From contig JABZGM010000053.1 of NCBI GenBank assembly GCA_015259235.1, positions 1 to 5,872 of the forward strand: 5,872 nucleotides of DNA. Direction: 5' to 3'. Of the stretch, positions 1 through 5,018 are shown one piece after another. The notes below the pieces were generated by a model. The model had not been told where the DNA came from and made no database searches. It saw nothing but the letters and a program-made list of their open reading frames with translations. This DNA is from Alloprevotella sp. GTDB taxonomy: Bacteria; Bacteroidota; Bacteroidia; Bacteroidales; Bacteroidaceae. Each line of letters starts with the position of its first letter. Position 1 is the stretch's first letter. Made by a program: the position numbers and the translations under genes.

Positions 1-170
1 ATAAGGAACGCTAGAAGTGTGACTAAGCCAATGAAGCGTGTCCAAGAGAAACGATGGACTTGCTTGGGCGCAGGCACGCTGGAGGGAGCGGTGTCTTGCT
101 GAGAAGCTGTTTTGTCTACTCGGTTGAAGGATGGAGAGTGAAGGTCTGTGGGCATAATTTGATGATTCAT
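1..170 (-). CDS. Possible N-terminal part of a membrane protein, running off the left edge
   Basis: An open minus-strand frame begins with ATG at 168-170 and reaches the window edge without a stop (56 full codons). It reads MNHQIMPTDLHSPSFNRVDK, then a polar Ser/Pro/Gln-rich stretch (about residues 20-40), a basic aromatic patch KQVHRFSWTR (about 37-46), and a hydrophobic run FIGLVTLLAFL at the edge that looks like the start of a membrane helix. That layout suits a membrane protein with a short cytoplasmic tail, but I do not recognise a family. The frame stays open upstream to a stop at 222-224, so a GTG at 219-221 is an alternative start; that would place the N-terminus inside the inverted repeat at 167-304. 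No clear ribosome binding site is visible, as is usual in Bacteroidetes. It would lie downstream of the DUF1896 gene in the same direction. Chance openness is possible, because 56 codons is short. Confidence 0.4.
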   Translation of the reverse strand, partial: MNHQIMPTDLHSPSFNRVDKTASQQDTAPSSVPAPKQVHRFSWTRFIGLVTLLAFL

Positions 171-304
171 ATCGGAGAGTGTTTGGTGGTTCAAGAGCAA
201 CAACAAGATAGTTCGCGACACCTAAGACAAGGGTTTGAAAAATACTTGACGAGTGGAGCGAAATACCTATCTTGGCTCTTGATACCACCGCACTCTCGAT
301 GTGA
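167..304. repeat. Long imperfect inverted repeat (fold-back) after the DUF1896 gene
   Basis: The two halves pair over about 50 bases per arm. From outside inwards the matches are TCA 167-169 with TGA-type 302-304; ATCG and AGAGT in 171-180 with ACTCTCGAT 292-300 (one-base bulge); GGTGGT 185-190 with ACCACC 284-289; TCAAGAGC 191-198 with GCTCTTGA 275-282; CAAGATAG 204-211 with CTATCTTG 267-274; TTCGC 212-216 with GCGAA 258-262; CAC 219-221 with GTG 253-255; and CAAG 228-231 with CTTG 245-248. Small bulges (AACAA at 199-203, ATAC at 263-266) interrupt the stem. The outer end starts about 10 bases after the DUF1896 stop. TGATGA occurs just outside both ends (160-165, 309-314), which could be a target duplication or chance. 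As RNA it would form a long stem-loop in either orientation. No T-run follows it, so a simple intrinsic terminator is not favoured. A MITE-like insertion, a structured leader or RNA, or a transfer or replication site are all open. Confidence 0.75.
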
Positions 305-314
305 CAAATGATGA

Positions 315-788
315 CTATTCTACAGCGTTTACTCCTTCAACGGTAGGCAAATTGTTTTGCTCGATAATCAAGACTATCGTTCCTGTGAGTTCGGTGTAGA
401 GGTCTTCGTACTGTGGACTTGCGGCAAAGTCGTCCGTGAGGTTGTAGTTGGCAAAGACGCGTTGCACCGCCTTATTGCGGAGGAGAATGGGAGCGAGTTT
501 CTCAAGTAGTGGACTAGGAAGCTCTGCCTCAAATTCGTTTTCCAAAACAGACACTAGGGTGTCGTACTTTGAGAAATGTAAACCTTCAAAGAGTACATTG
601 CTGGCAATGCTTTCGGCTTCGGGGTGTGAGAAGCCCTGCGCCACAGCATCGCAATAGGCGGTGAGGGCTGCATCGGAACGAGAGGAAACGAGGGTGGCAT
701 CGTCCACAAGGTCGGGTTGATGGTCGCGGAGATAGGCTGTGAGTTTCAAACGGAAGTAAGAAAGCTCGGGAGTTGCTTTTGTGTTCAT
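315..788 (-). CDS. DUF1896 family protein
   Basis: This is a 157-residue soluble protein with no signal peptide or membrane segment. It matches the DUF1896 pattern as I know it: an N-terminal LSYFRLKLTAYL helix (residues 9-20), a DHQPDLVDD segment (22-30), an alternating acidic/basic RSDAAL...Y region (37-45), then the best-conserved part, LFEGLHFSKYDTLVSVLENEF (66-86, of which GLHFSKYDTL at 69-78 is the core). The C-terminal half (PSPLLEKLAPILL, 91-103; FANYNLTDDF, 112-121) looks helical. The biochemical function of the family is unknown. Members are typical cargo of Bacteroidetes conjugative and mobilisable elements, often near DNA-modification or helicase genes. The start is ATG at 786-788, preceded by an AT-rich stretch (about 789-815). 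It lies 104 bases downstream of the integrase stop, in the same direction, consistent with belonging to the same element. The family call is confident; the role is not known. Confidence 0.85.
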   Translation of the reverse strand: MNTKATPELSYFRLKLTAYLRDHQPDLVDDATLVSSRSDAALTAYCDAVAQGFSHPEAESIASNVLFEGLHFSKYDTLVSVLENEFEAELPSPLLEKLAPILLRNKAVQRVFANYNLTDDFAASPQYEDLYTELTGTIVLIIEQNNLPTVEGVNAVE

Positions 789-892
789 AATAAATATAGA
801 GATTAAAAGTGATACATTCGTGTTTTAGAGTCCCATGGCCTCATTCCTTTTCAAGAGACCTTTTCCACGCCACGGCAGAGCTAAACGTCGCT

Positions 893-2137
893 TCACTCGT
901 TTGCTCTGCTCGTCTGGCTCAAGAAAACGTTAAACTTGTCGAGTTTATCGGCAAGTTCTTCCATGTCATGCTCAATCTTTTTGTTGGTGATGCGTGCATA
1001 GATTTGCGTGGTGCGGATGTTGGTATGTCCTAGCATCTTAGAAACGCTCTCCATCGGCACTCCCTTACTGAGTGACATCGTCGCAAACGTGTGACGTGCC
1101 AAATGGAAGGTGAGGTTTTTCTTGATACCGCAAATATCGGCAATTTCTTTGAGATACGAATTCGTTTTCTGATTGGTAAGCATTGGAAAGAGTTTACCGT
1201 TTCGATAAGTCTTCCCACCATACTTAGCAATGATTGCTTTGGGAATATCCAAAAGAAGGACATTTGTTTCCACACTTGTTTTCTGTCTCTGAGTCATAAT
1301 CCACTGCTTATCACCAAGGGTAACGATGTGATCGGGAGTGAGGTTGGATACATCTATATAGGCTAGCCCAGTGAAGCAGGAAAAAATGAAAATATCTCTG
1401 ATTAGCTCTAAACGTGGTATGTTTATCTGTTTATGAGCAATACAGAGAATTTCCTCATCGGTGAGAAATCCTCGATTGACAGGCTCAATATGAAAGCGAT
1501 GGTTCATAAATGGGTCGTGCAAAAGGACGCCCATCTTCTGACCAAGAAGAGTTATCGTCTTGAAGGTCTTCATCGTTTTGGTGGCTGTATTGGGATTTTG
1601 TCCTACTTCGGTGCGAAGATACAAATCAAACTCACGAATCACGACATAGGTTAGCTCTGTCAGTTTGAGATCACTGCGTTTGTATTGTTTTTCAAGAAAC
1701 TCCGAAAAGTGACGCTTGCATACGTTGTATTTCTGCAATGTAGCTTTGCCCACAGACACACCAACCTGCTTTGCAACATCGCCATTGTGTTTCTCGAAAA
1801 GTTGCATCAGCGTATCTATTTCTTCTTTTTTGCCTAGAAACTCAGACTTGATACGCTCAAGAGAAACGACATCCGACATTTCTATTCTGCGAAAAATAGA
1901 TTGTAGTCCACTTGCGATGTTGTCGAGCTGCAAGTTAGTGTTGAGTGCTTCAGTGGTGCGTCCTTTGATGCGCTCTTTCTCTTTGTCCCATTGAGAGGAC
2001 TTGACAGAGATGCCAGTGGAGCCGAGCGATAGACGCTCATTGTTGAGGTAGATGCGGAGCATCACGGAGGTCTTCCCCTCCTTGTTTACATAGTTACTTC
2101 TAAGGTAGAAGACTACTCTGAAAATTGACTTCATCAT
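893..2137 (-). CDS. Tyrosine recombinase / site-specific integrase of the Bacteroidetes element type
   Basis: This 414-residue enzyme would cut and rejoin DNA through a 3'-phosphotyrosine to integrate and excise the element. Three parts are visible: an N-terminal arm-DNA-binding domain (about 5-95; FYLRSNYVNKEGKTSVMLRI and SSQWDKEKERIKG segments), a SAM-like core-binding domain (about 108-210), and a catalytic domain (about 222-400). Catalytic residues seen are K286 (QRQKTS), H345 and R348 (HLARHTFA), H371 (LGHTNI) and the nucleophile Y380 (TTQIYARI). The usual first arginine is absent: the motif reads CFTGLAYIDVSNL, with Ala259 where many recombinases have Arg. Loss of this arginine is known in CTnDOT-type integrases, and R247 (LIRDIF) is a candidate substitute. 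Length and layout fit that group (about 410 residues). Start is at 2135-2137; a second ATG follows directly at 2132-2134. The array of TGTAGCCA sites lies immediately upstream and probably binds the arm domain. The gene is AT-richer than the mannosidase to its right. Confidence 0.95.
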   Translation of the reverse strand: MMKSIFRVVFYLRSNYVNKEGKTSVMLRIYLNNERLSLGSTGISVKSSQWDKEKERIKGRTTEALNTNLQLDNIASGLQSIFRRIEMSDVVSLERIKSEFLGKKEEIDTLMQLFEKHNGDVAKQVGVSVGKATLQKYNVCKRHFSEFLEKQYKRSDLKLTELTYVVIREFDLYLRTEVGQNPNTATKTMKTFKTITLLGQKMGVLLHDPFMNHRFHIEPVNRGFLTDEEILCIAHKQINIPRLELIRDIFIFSCFTGLAYIDVSNLTPDHIVTLGDKQWIMTQRQKTSVETNVLLLDIPKAIIAKYGGKTYRNGKLFPMLTNQKTNSYLKEIADICGIKKNLTFHLARHTFATMSLSKGVPMESVSKMLGHTNIRTTQIYARITNKKIEHDMEELADKLDKFNVFLSQTSRANE

Positions 2138-2153
2138 TGTCTTTTGGATTTAG

Positions 2154-2355
2154 TGTAGCCAAACTGAGAGTATTTGTAGCCAAGACTGTCTAAAATTGTA
2201 GCCAGAAATGGCGATAAATCACTCTGTAGTCCTGCTACAAAGTTCAACATAATACTTTGAATAGCAGTAATCTACGCGAACTCTAAACGAACTCTCTACT
2301 ATCTCCTGGCTACAATTTTTATTTTGCAGAAAAAAGTGTAGCCAGATTGTAGCCA
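2154..2355. other. Cluster of arm-type integrase sites (TGTAGCCA array) in the attachment region
   Basis: The octamer TGTAGCCA occurs exactly at 2154-2161, 2175-2182, 2197-2204, 2337-2344 and 2348-2355, and inverted (TGGCTACA) at 2307-2314. Weaker relatives are TGTAGTCC at 2225-2232 and TGCTACAA at 2233-2240. Start-to-start spacing is 21 and 22 in the first group and 11 in the last pair, that is two turns and one turn of the helix, so bound proteins would sit on one DNA face. This matches what is known of attachment sites for integrases with an N-terminal arm-binding domain, where several arm sites lie beside the crossover core. The nearest integrase-side copy is only 16 bases from the start codon, so binding could also repress the integrase promoter. 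Assignment to the integrase rather than to an excisionase or repressor is inference. Confidence 0.65.
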
Positions 2356-2369
2356 TAGGAGAGTCTTTT

Positions 2370-2389
2370 GGGAGTATTTGGGTACTCTC
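2370..2389. other. Candidate crossover core of the attachment site
   Basis: GGGAGTA (2370-2376) and TACTCTC (2383-2389) are inverted copies with one mismatch, separated by the 6-base spacer TTTGGG. This is the form expected of a tyrosine-recombinase core: two short inverted binding sites around a 6-8 base overlap. It lies 15 bases beyond the last TGTAGCCA site and before the first chromosomal repeat, where an element edge would be expected. A half-site copy, GAGAGTATTTG, is at 2166-2176 inside the arm-site array. The perfect hairpin at 2425-2456 also has a 6-base centre and is a competing candidate. The position is inferred from symmetry only. Confidence 0.3.
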
Positions 2390-2424
2390 TACATACTCTG
2401 GAAGGACAATGATGTATAAAAGAA

Positions 2425-2456
2425 AAGTATCGTAACTCATTGAAGTTACGATACTT
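2425..2456. terminator. Perfect 13-bp hairpin, probable bidirectional terminator
   Basis: AAGTATCGTAACT (2425-2437) pairs perfectly with AGTTACGATACTT (2444-2456) around the six-base loop CATTGA. Read on the minus strand it is followed by TTCTTTTATAC (2424 downwards); on the plus strand by ACGTTTTTCTTTG (2457-2469). Both are T-rich, so it could stop transcription from either side: the mannosidase transcript from the right, or any plus-strand transcript. The stem is AT-rich and strong because of its length. The same form (two inverted 13-mers around 6 bases) could also be a recombinase core site at the element boundary. Confidence 0.5.
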
Positions 2457-2513
2457 ACGTTTTTCTTTGATTTCCTCTGAATTAAGTTTCAGAGTACTTT
2501 ACGCGGAGAGAGA

Positions 2514-2553
2514 GGGTCTGCGACCCCTAACGTCTAAAAAGGGTCTGCGACCC
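2514..2553. repeat. Two copies of the GGGTCTGCGACCC palindromic unit with TTAGACGTTAG linker
   Basis: GGGTCTGCGACCC occurs at 2514-2526 and again at 2541-2553, a 27-base period. Each is a GGGTC/GACCC stem around three bases. Between them is CTAACGTCTAA (2527-2537), the reverse complement of the TTAGACGTTAG found in tandem at 4874-4901. The block is therefore an inverted copy of the one at the 5' end of the mannosidase gene. It looks like a REP-type intergenic repeat of the resident chromosome. Confidence 0.75.
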
Positions 2554-2554
2554 T
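2536..2554 (-). terminator. Intrinsic terminator of the GH92 gene
   Basis: On the minus strand, starting 5 bases after the mannosidase stop, the sequence reads AGGGTC GCA GACCCT followed by TTTT(T). This is a six-pair GC-rich stem (2554-2549 with 2545-2540), a three-base loop (2548-2546) and a T-run (2540-2536). The distal copy of the same stem at 2514-2526 lacks the T-run. The tight loop is slightly unusual. Confidence 0.6.
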
Positions 2555-2559
2555 CTAAT

Positions 2560-4875
2560 TTAGTACCAACAAATGCCGCGCTGGTTGGTCATTTCGAGGA
2601 TCACCTTTGCGCCCGAGAGGATGAGGTCGTAGGTCAAAAAACTCTTTGTGTAAGGTTGTCCGTTGACAGTGACCGACTTGATGTAGCAATTCTGGTCGGA
2701 AAGTCCTTCGGCAGTTAGGGTAAACACCTTGCCGTTGGACAACGCAATGCGGCTCTCGCGCCAGAGCGGCGACGTCAGTTCGTAGTGTCCCTGCACAGGA
2801 TCTACGGGGTAGAACCCCAGGGCAGCAAAGGCATACCATGCCGACATCTGACCGCAGTCCTCATTGCCACACAGCCCATCGGGGCGGTCGGTGTAGAACT
2901 TCTGGCACACCTCGCGCGAGAGTTCGGCAGTGCGCCAAGGTTGGCGCGCGGCGTTGTAGAGAAAAATCACATGATGTCCCGGTTCGTTGCCGTGCGCATA
3001 CTGCCCAATCATGCCCGTGGAGAAGATGGGCAACTCCACGTGCTTCGGAGTTTCGGCAGAGAAAAACTCGTCCAGACGTTGCGCCAAGCCATCCGCACCG
3101 CCCATTTTCGCCTTCAGTCCCTCCACATCGTGCTGCACACTCATGAGATATTGATAAGCATTGCTCTCGGTGATGTCCTTCGTATAGGCAAAGGGATCGA
3201 AATCCGCCTTGAATGTCCCATCGCTCAGGCGAGGGCGGAAGAAGCCAGTCGCTGTGTCCCACAGGTGAGCATAACTCTGGGCGCGGCGCAGATAGTCGCG
3301 ATGGAGCGCGCTGTCGCCGATGTGCTTGCCCCACGCTGCGATGGCAGCATCGTCATAAGCATATTCCAGGGTTTTGCTCAAACTCTCTTCGTGCTTGTCG
3401 GCAGGCACATAGCCCAACGTGTCGTAGTCGCCCAGCCCGCGATAGCCCCAGCGTTCGGCAGTGGAGCGCAGCAGGCGCGTGAGTTGTTGCGCATCGGCAG
3501 GCTTGTAGACTCCGCGCAAGATGGCTTCCACGATGACGGGCACGGAGTGATAACCGATCATCATGTCCGTTTCGCTGGCAAACATGTTCCACACGGGGAG
3601 GTGACCTTGGTTTTGCGCTCCGAAGTCAATCATCGACTGCACCATGTCTCTGTTGTCAGCAGGCGCGAGGAGGTTGTAGAGCGGATGGGCAGCGCGGTAG
3701 GTGTCCCACAGGGAGAAGGTGCTGTAGTGCTGCCCCTCAGCCAACCGATGCACTTGGCGGTCTGCCCCGAGATAACGGCCATCGACGTCGCTATACAAGG
3801 TGGGACAGAGGTGGGCATGATAGAGGGCGGTGTAGAAGATGCGCCGCTGTGCTGCTGTTGCCCCCTCGAGATGCACACGCTCAAGGCGCGATTCCCACAG
3901 TGCACGCGCCTCGTGGTGGTAGCGAGCGAAGTCGAAATCCTTCGCCTCAGCGCGATGATTGCCCTTCGCCCCTTGCGCATCCACGCCAGAGAGCGCGGTG
4001 GTGAGGACGATTTGGTCGCCAGCCTTCACGCGATAGTGGAGTTTCGCCACATAGCCCTGATGGTGCGCGGGTTCGTCTTTGAGGGGAATGCGCTCAATTG
4101 TGATGCTGTCGGCAGGTCGTGAGAGGCGGGTGTAGAAGTAGAGTTGCTGATTGCGCGCCCATCCGTCGGAGTGTCGGTAACCTTGGAGTTCGTCGTTCGC
4201 CACCACCTCTATCTGGCTGTCGGTGCATCGGTCCCAGTTCATCGCCTTGTTGAGGTCGAGGGTGATGCAAGCGGAGTCGGAACTTTGGAGGAAGGTATAG
4301 CGTTGCACACCCACTCGCGGTGTGGCAGTGAGTTCCACGCGGATGTTGTAGGGTTGGAGCAGCACAGAGTAGTAGCCGGCGTGCGCCTTTTCTTGGTCGT
4401 GGCTAAACTTGGCGTGGACACCGAGGGGTGGCTCAGCGGTGAGCACGGGGGCGATGGTGGGCATGAAGGAGATGTCGTACATGTCGCCTGCTCCTGTGCC
4501 ACTGAGGTGGGTGTGGCTAAATCCGGCAATGGTGCTGTCGGGATAGTAGTAACCGGCGATGCGGTCCCATCCGGGGATGCCGTTGTCGGGACTGAGTTGC
4601 ACCATGCCGAAAGGGGTTGCCGCACCAGGATAGGTGTTGCCCACCCAGTCTGTGCCGATCATAGGGTCTACCTCATGGCTCAATCTCTTGATGCTCTTGA
4701 GGGTTGCATCGGTGGTCTTCGCAGAGGGTTGCAGACTGAGGGCAGATGCGGCTATCGGTTTACTGGATGCGCCTTCTCTCTTGCCTGATGCTTCGGTCAT
4801 CTTTGCCAAAGGTTTGCAGGCGATGGCGATGCAAGTTATTGCGAGGATGCTTGCGAATAGATAGGTTTTGGACAT
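2560..4875 (-). CDS. GH92 family exo-alpha-mannosidase, lipoprotein
   Basis: This 771-residue enzyme should remove terminal alpha-mannose from N-glycans or yeast mannan by the calcium-dependent inverting mechanism of family GH92; the most common specificity is alpha-1,2. A lipoprotein signal occupies residues 1-20 (FASILAITCIAIAC, lipidated Cys20), then a Ser/Ala/Lys-rich linker to about 66. The N-terminal beta-domain begins with VDPMIGTD (69-76) and carries the hallmark FSHTHLSGTGAGD (119-131). The catalytic helical domain shows YSTFSLWDTYRAAHPL (384-399), ESLSKTLEYAYDDAAIA (497-513), TESNAYQY (569-576), GNEPGHHVIFLYNAA (629-643) and LCGNEDCGQMSAWYAFAALG (668-687). By memory of BT3990, E570 is the likely general acid and D673 a likely base; this needs an alignment. 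Length is normal for the family. The ATG (4873-4875) sits in a tandem repeat with no visible ribosome binding site. No SusC/SusD or other hydrolase gene is seen nearby. Long frames on the opposite strand are codon-bias shadows. Confidence 0.95.
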   Translation of the reverse strand: MSKTYLFASILAITCIAIACKPLAKMTEASGKREGASSKPIAASALSLQPSAKTTDATLKSIKRLSHEVDPMIGTDWVGNTYPGAATPFGMVQLSPDNGIPGWDRIAGYYYPDSTIAGFSHTHLSGTGAGDMYDISFMPTIAPVLTAEPPLGVHAKFSHDQEKAHAGYYSVLLQPYNIRVELTATPRVGVQRYTFLQSSDSACITLDLNKAMNWDRCTDSQIEVVANDELQGYRHSDGWARNQQLYFYTRLSRPADSITIERIPLKDEPAHHQGYVAKLHYRVKAGDQIVLTTALSGVDAQGAKGNHRAEAKDFDFARYHHEARALWESRLERVHLEGATAAQRRIFYTALYHAHLCPTLYSDVDGRYLGADRQVHRLAEGQHYSTFSLWDTYRAAHPLYNLLAPADNRDMVQSMIDFGAQNQGHLPVWNMFASETDMMIGYHSVPVIVEAILRGVYKPADAQQLTRLLRSTAERWGYRGLGDYDTLGYVPADKHEESLSKTLEYAYDDAAIAAWGKHIGDSALHRDYLRRAQSYAHLWDTATGFFRPRLSDGTFKADFDPFAYTKDITESNAYQYLMSVQHDVEGLKAKMGGADGLAQRLDEFFSAETPKHVELPIFSTGMIGQYAHGNEPGHHVIFLYNAARQPWRTAELSREVCQKFYTDRPDGLCGNEDCGQMSAWYAFAALGFYPVDPVQGHYELTSPLWRESRIALSNGKVFTLTAEGLSDQNCYIKSVTVNGQPYTKSFLTYDLILSGAKVILEMTNQRGICWY

Positions 4876-4913
4876 TAGACGTTAGAGATTAGACGTTAGA
4901 GGGTCGCGGACCC
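4874..4913. repeat. Tandem ATTAGACGTTAGAG plus GGGTC palindrome at the GH92 start
   Basis: ATTAGACGTTAGAG occurs twice head-to-tail (4874-4887 and 4888-4901) and runs into GGGTCGCGGACCC (4901-4913), a GGGTC/GACCC stem around three bases. Compared with the block at 2514-2537 read on the other strand, the TTAGACGTTAG and GGGTCGC-n-GACCC parts match apart from one extra A and one substitution. The two blocks therefore flank the mannosidase gene as inverted repeats. The first repeat unit overlaps the ATG, so the whole ribosome-binding region of that gene is made of repeat. Confidence 0.75.
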
Positions 4914-4954
4914 GTTTTCGCTCGCCACAAGTGGCTCGGGCTAGCGCGGTTGGG

Positions 4955-5018
4955 CTAGAAGAACTAGATATTCTAGAAAACACTAGAGAAACTAGAAACT
5001 CTAGAAAGACTAAAATAC
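4955..5018. repeat. Seven-unit ~9-bp CTAGAAnnn tandem repeat
   Basis: CTAGA starts at 4955, 4964, 4973, 4983, 4992 and 5001, and a last unit reads CTAAAATAC from 5010. Spacing is 9, 9, 10, 9, 9 and 9 bases. Units are CTAGAAGAA, CTAGATATT, CTAGAAAACA, CTAGAGAAA, CTAGAAACT, CTAGAAAGA and CTAAAATAC. A further CTAG is at 4941-4944. The tract lies directly downstream of the Omp28-like gene (minus strand), and the gene's TAG stop (5010-5012) is in the last unit. The rest of the 134-base gap to the mannosidase start (about 4914-4954) holds a short GCCAC-AA-GTGGC palindrome (4925-4936) and no gene. No recognisable TAnnTTTG promoter box was found in the gap, so the mannosidase may be read through from upstream. 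Confidence 0.75.

Noticed and set aside
54..311. 85-codon plus-strand frame covering the inverted repeat
   Set aside because: It is antisense to the neighbouring genes, spans both arms of the fold-back, and has no domain-like pattern; the minus-strand frame at 1-170 is more plausible.
2160..2167. Possible -7 box (TCAGTTTG on the minus strand) for the integrase promoter
   Set aside because: It differs from the Bacteroidetes TAnnTTTG consensus and has no -33 TTTG at the right spacing, so it is not supported beyond its convenient position.
2317..2326. CTnDOT-type core site (GTAnnTTTGC)
   Set aside because: Only the TTTGC part is present, in an AT-rich run; the GTA half is missing.
2219..2440. 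73-codon minus-strand frame upstream of the integrase
   Set aside because: It starts in the loop of the 2425-2456 hairpin, runs through the arm-site array, and encodes no recognisable pattern.
2440..2718. 92-codon plus-strand frame with an internal repeat GLRPLTSKKGLRPS
   Set aside because: The peptide repeat only reflects the GGGTCTGCGACCC DNA repeat, and the second half is antisense to the mannosidase.
2785..4122. 445-codon open frame on the plus strand, antisense to the mannosidase
   Set aside because: It lies wholly inside a well-supported GH92 gene, lacks any recognisable motif, and is rich in His/Arg/Ala/Val as expected from reading a GC-biased gene backwards.
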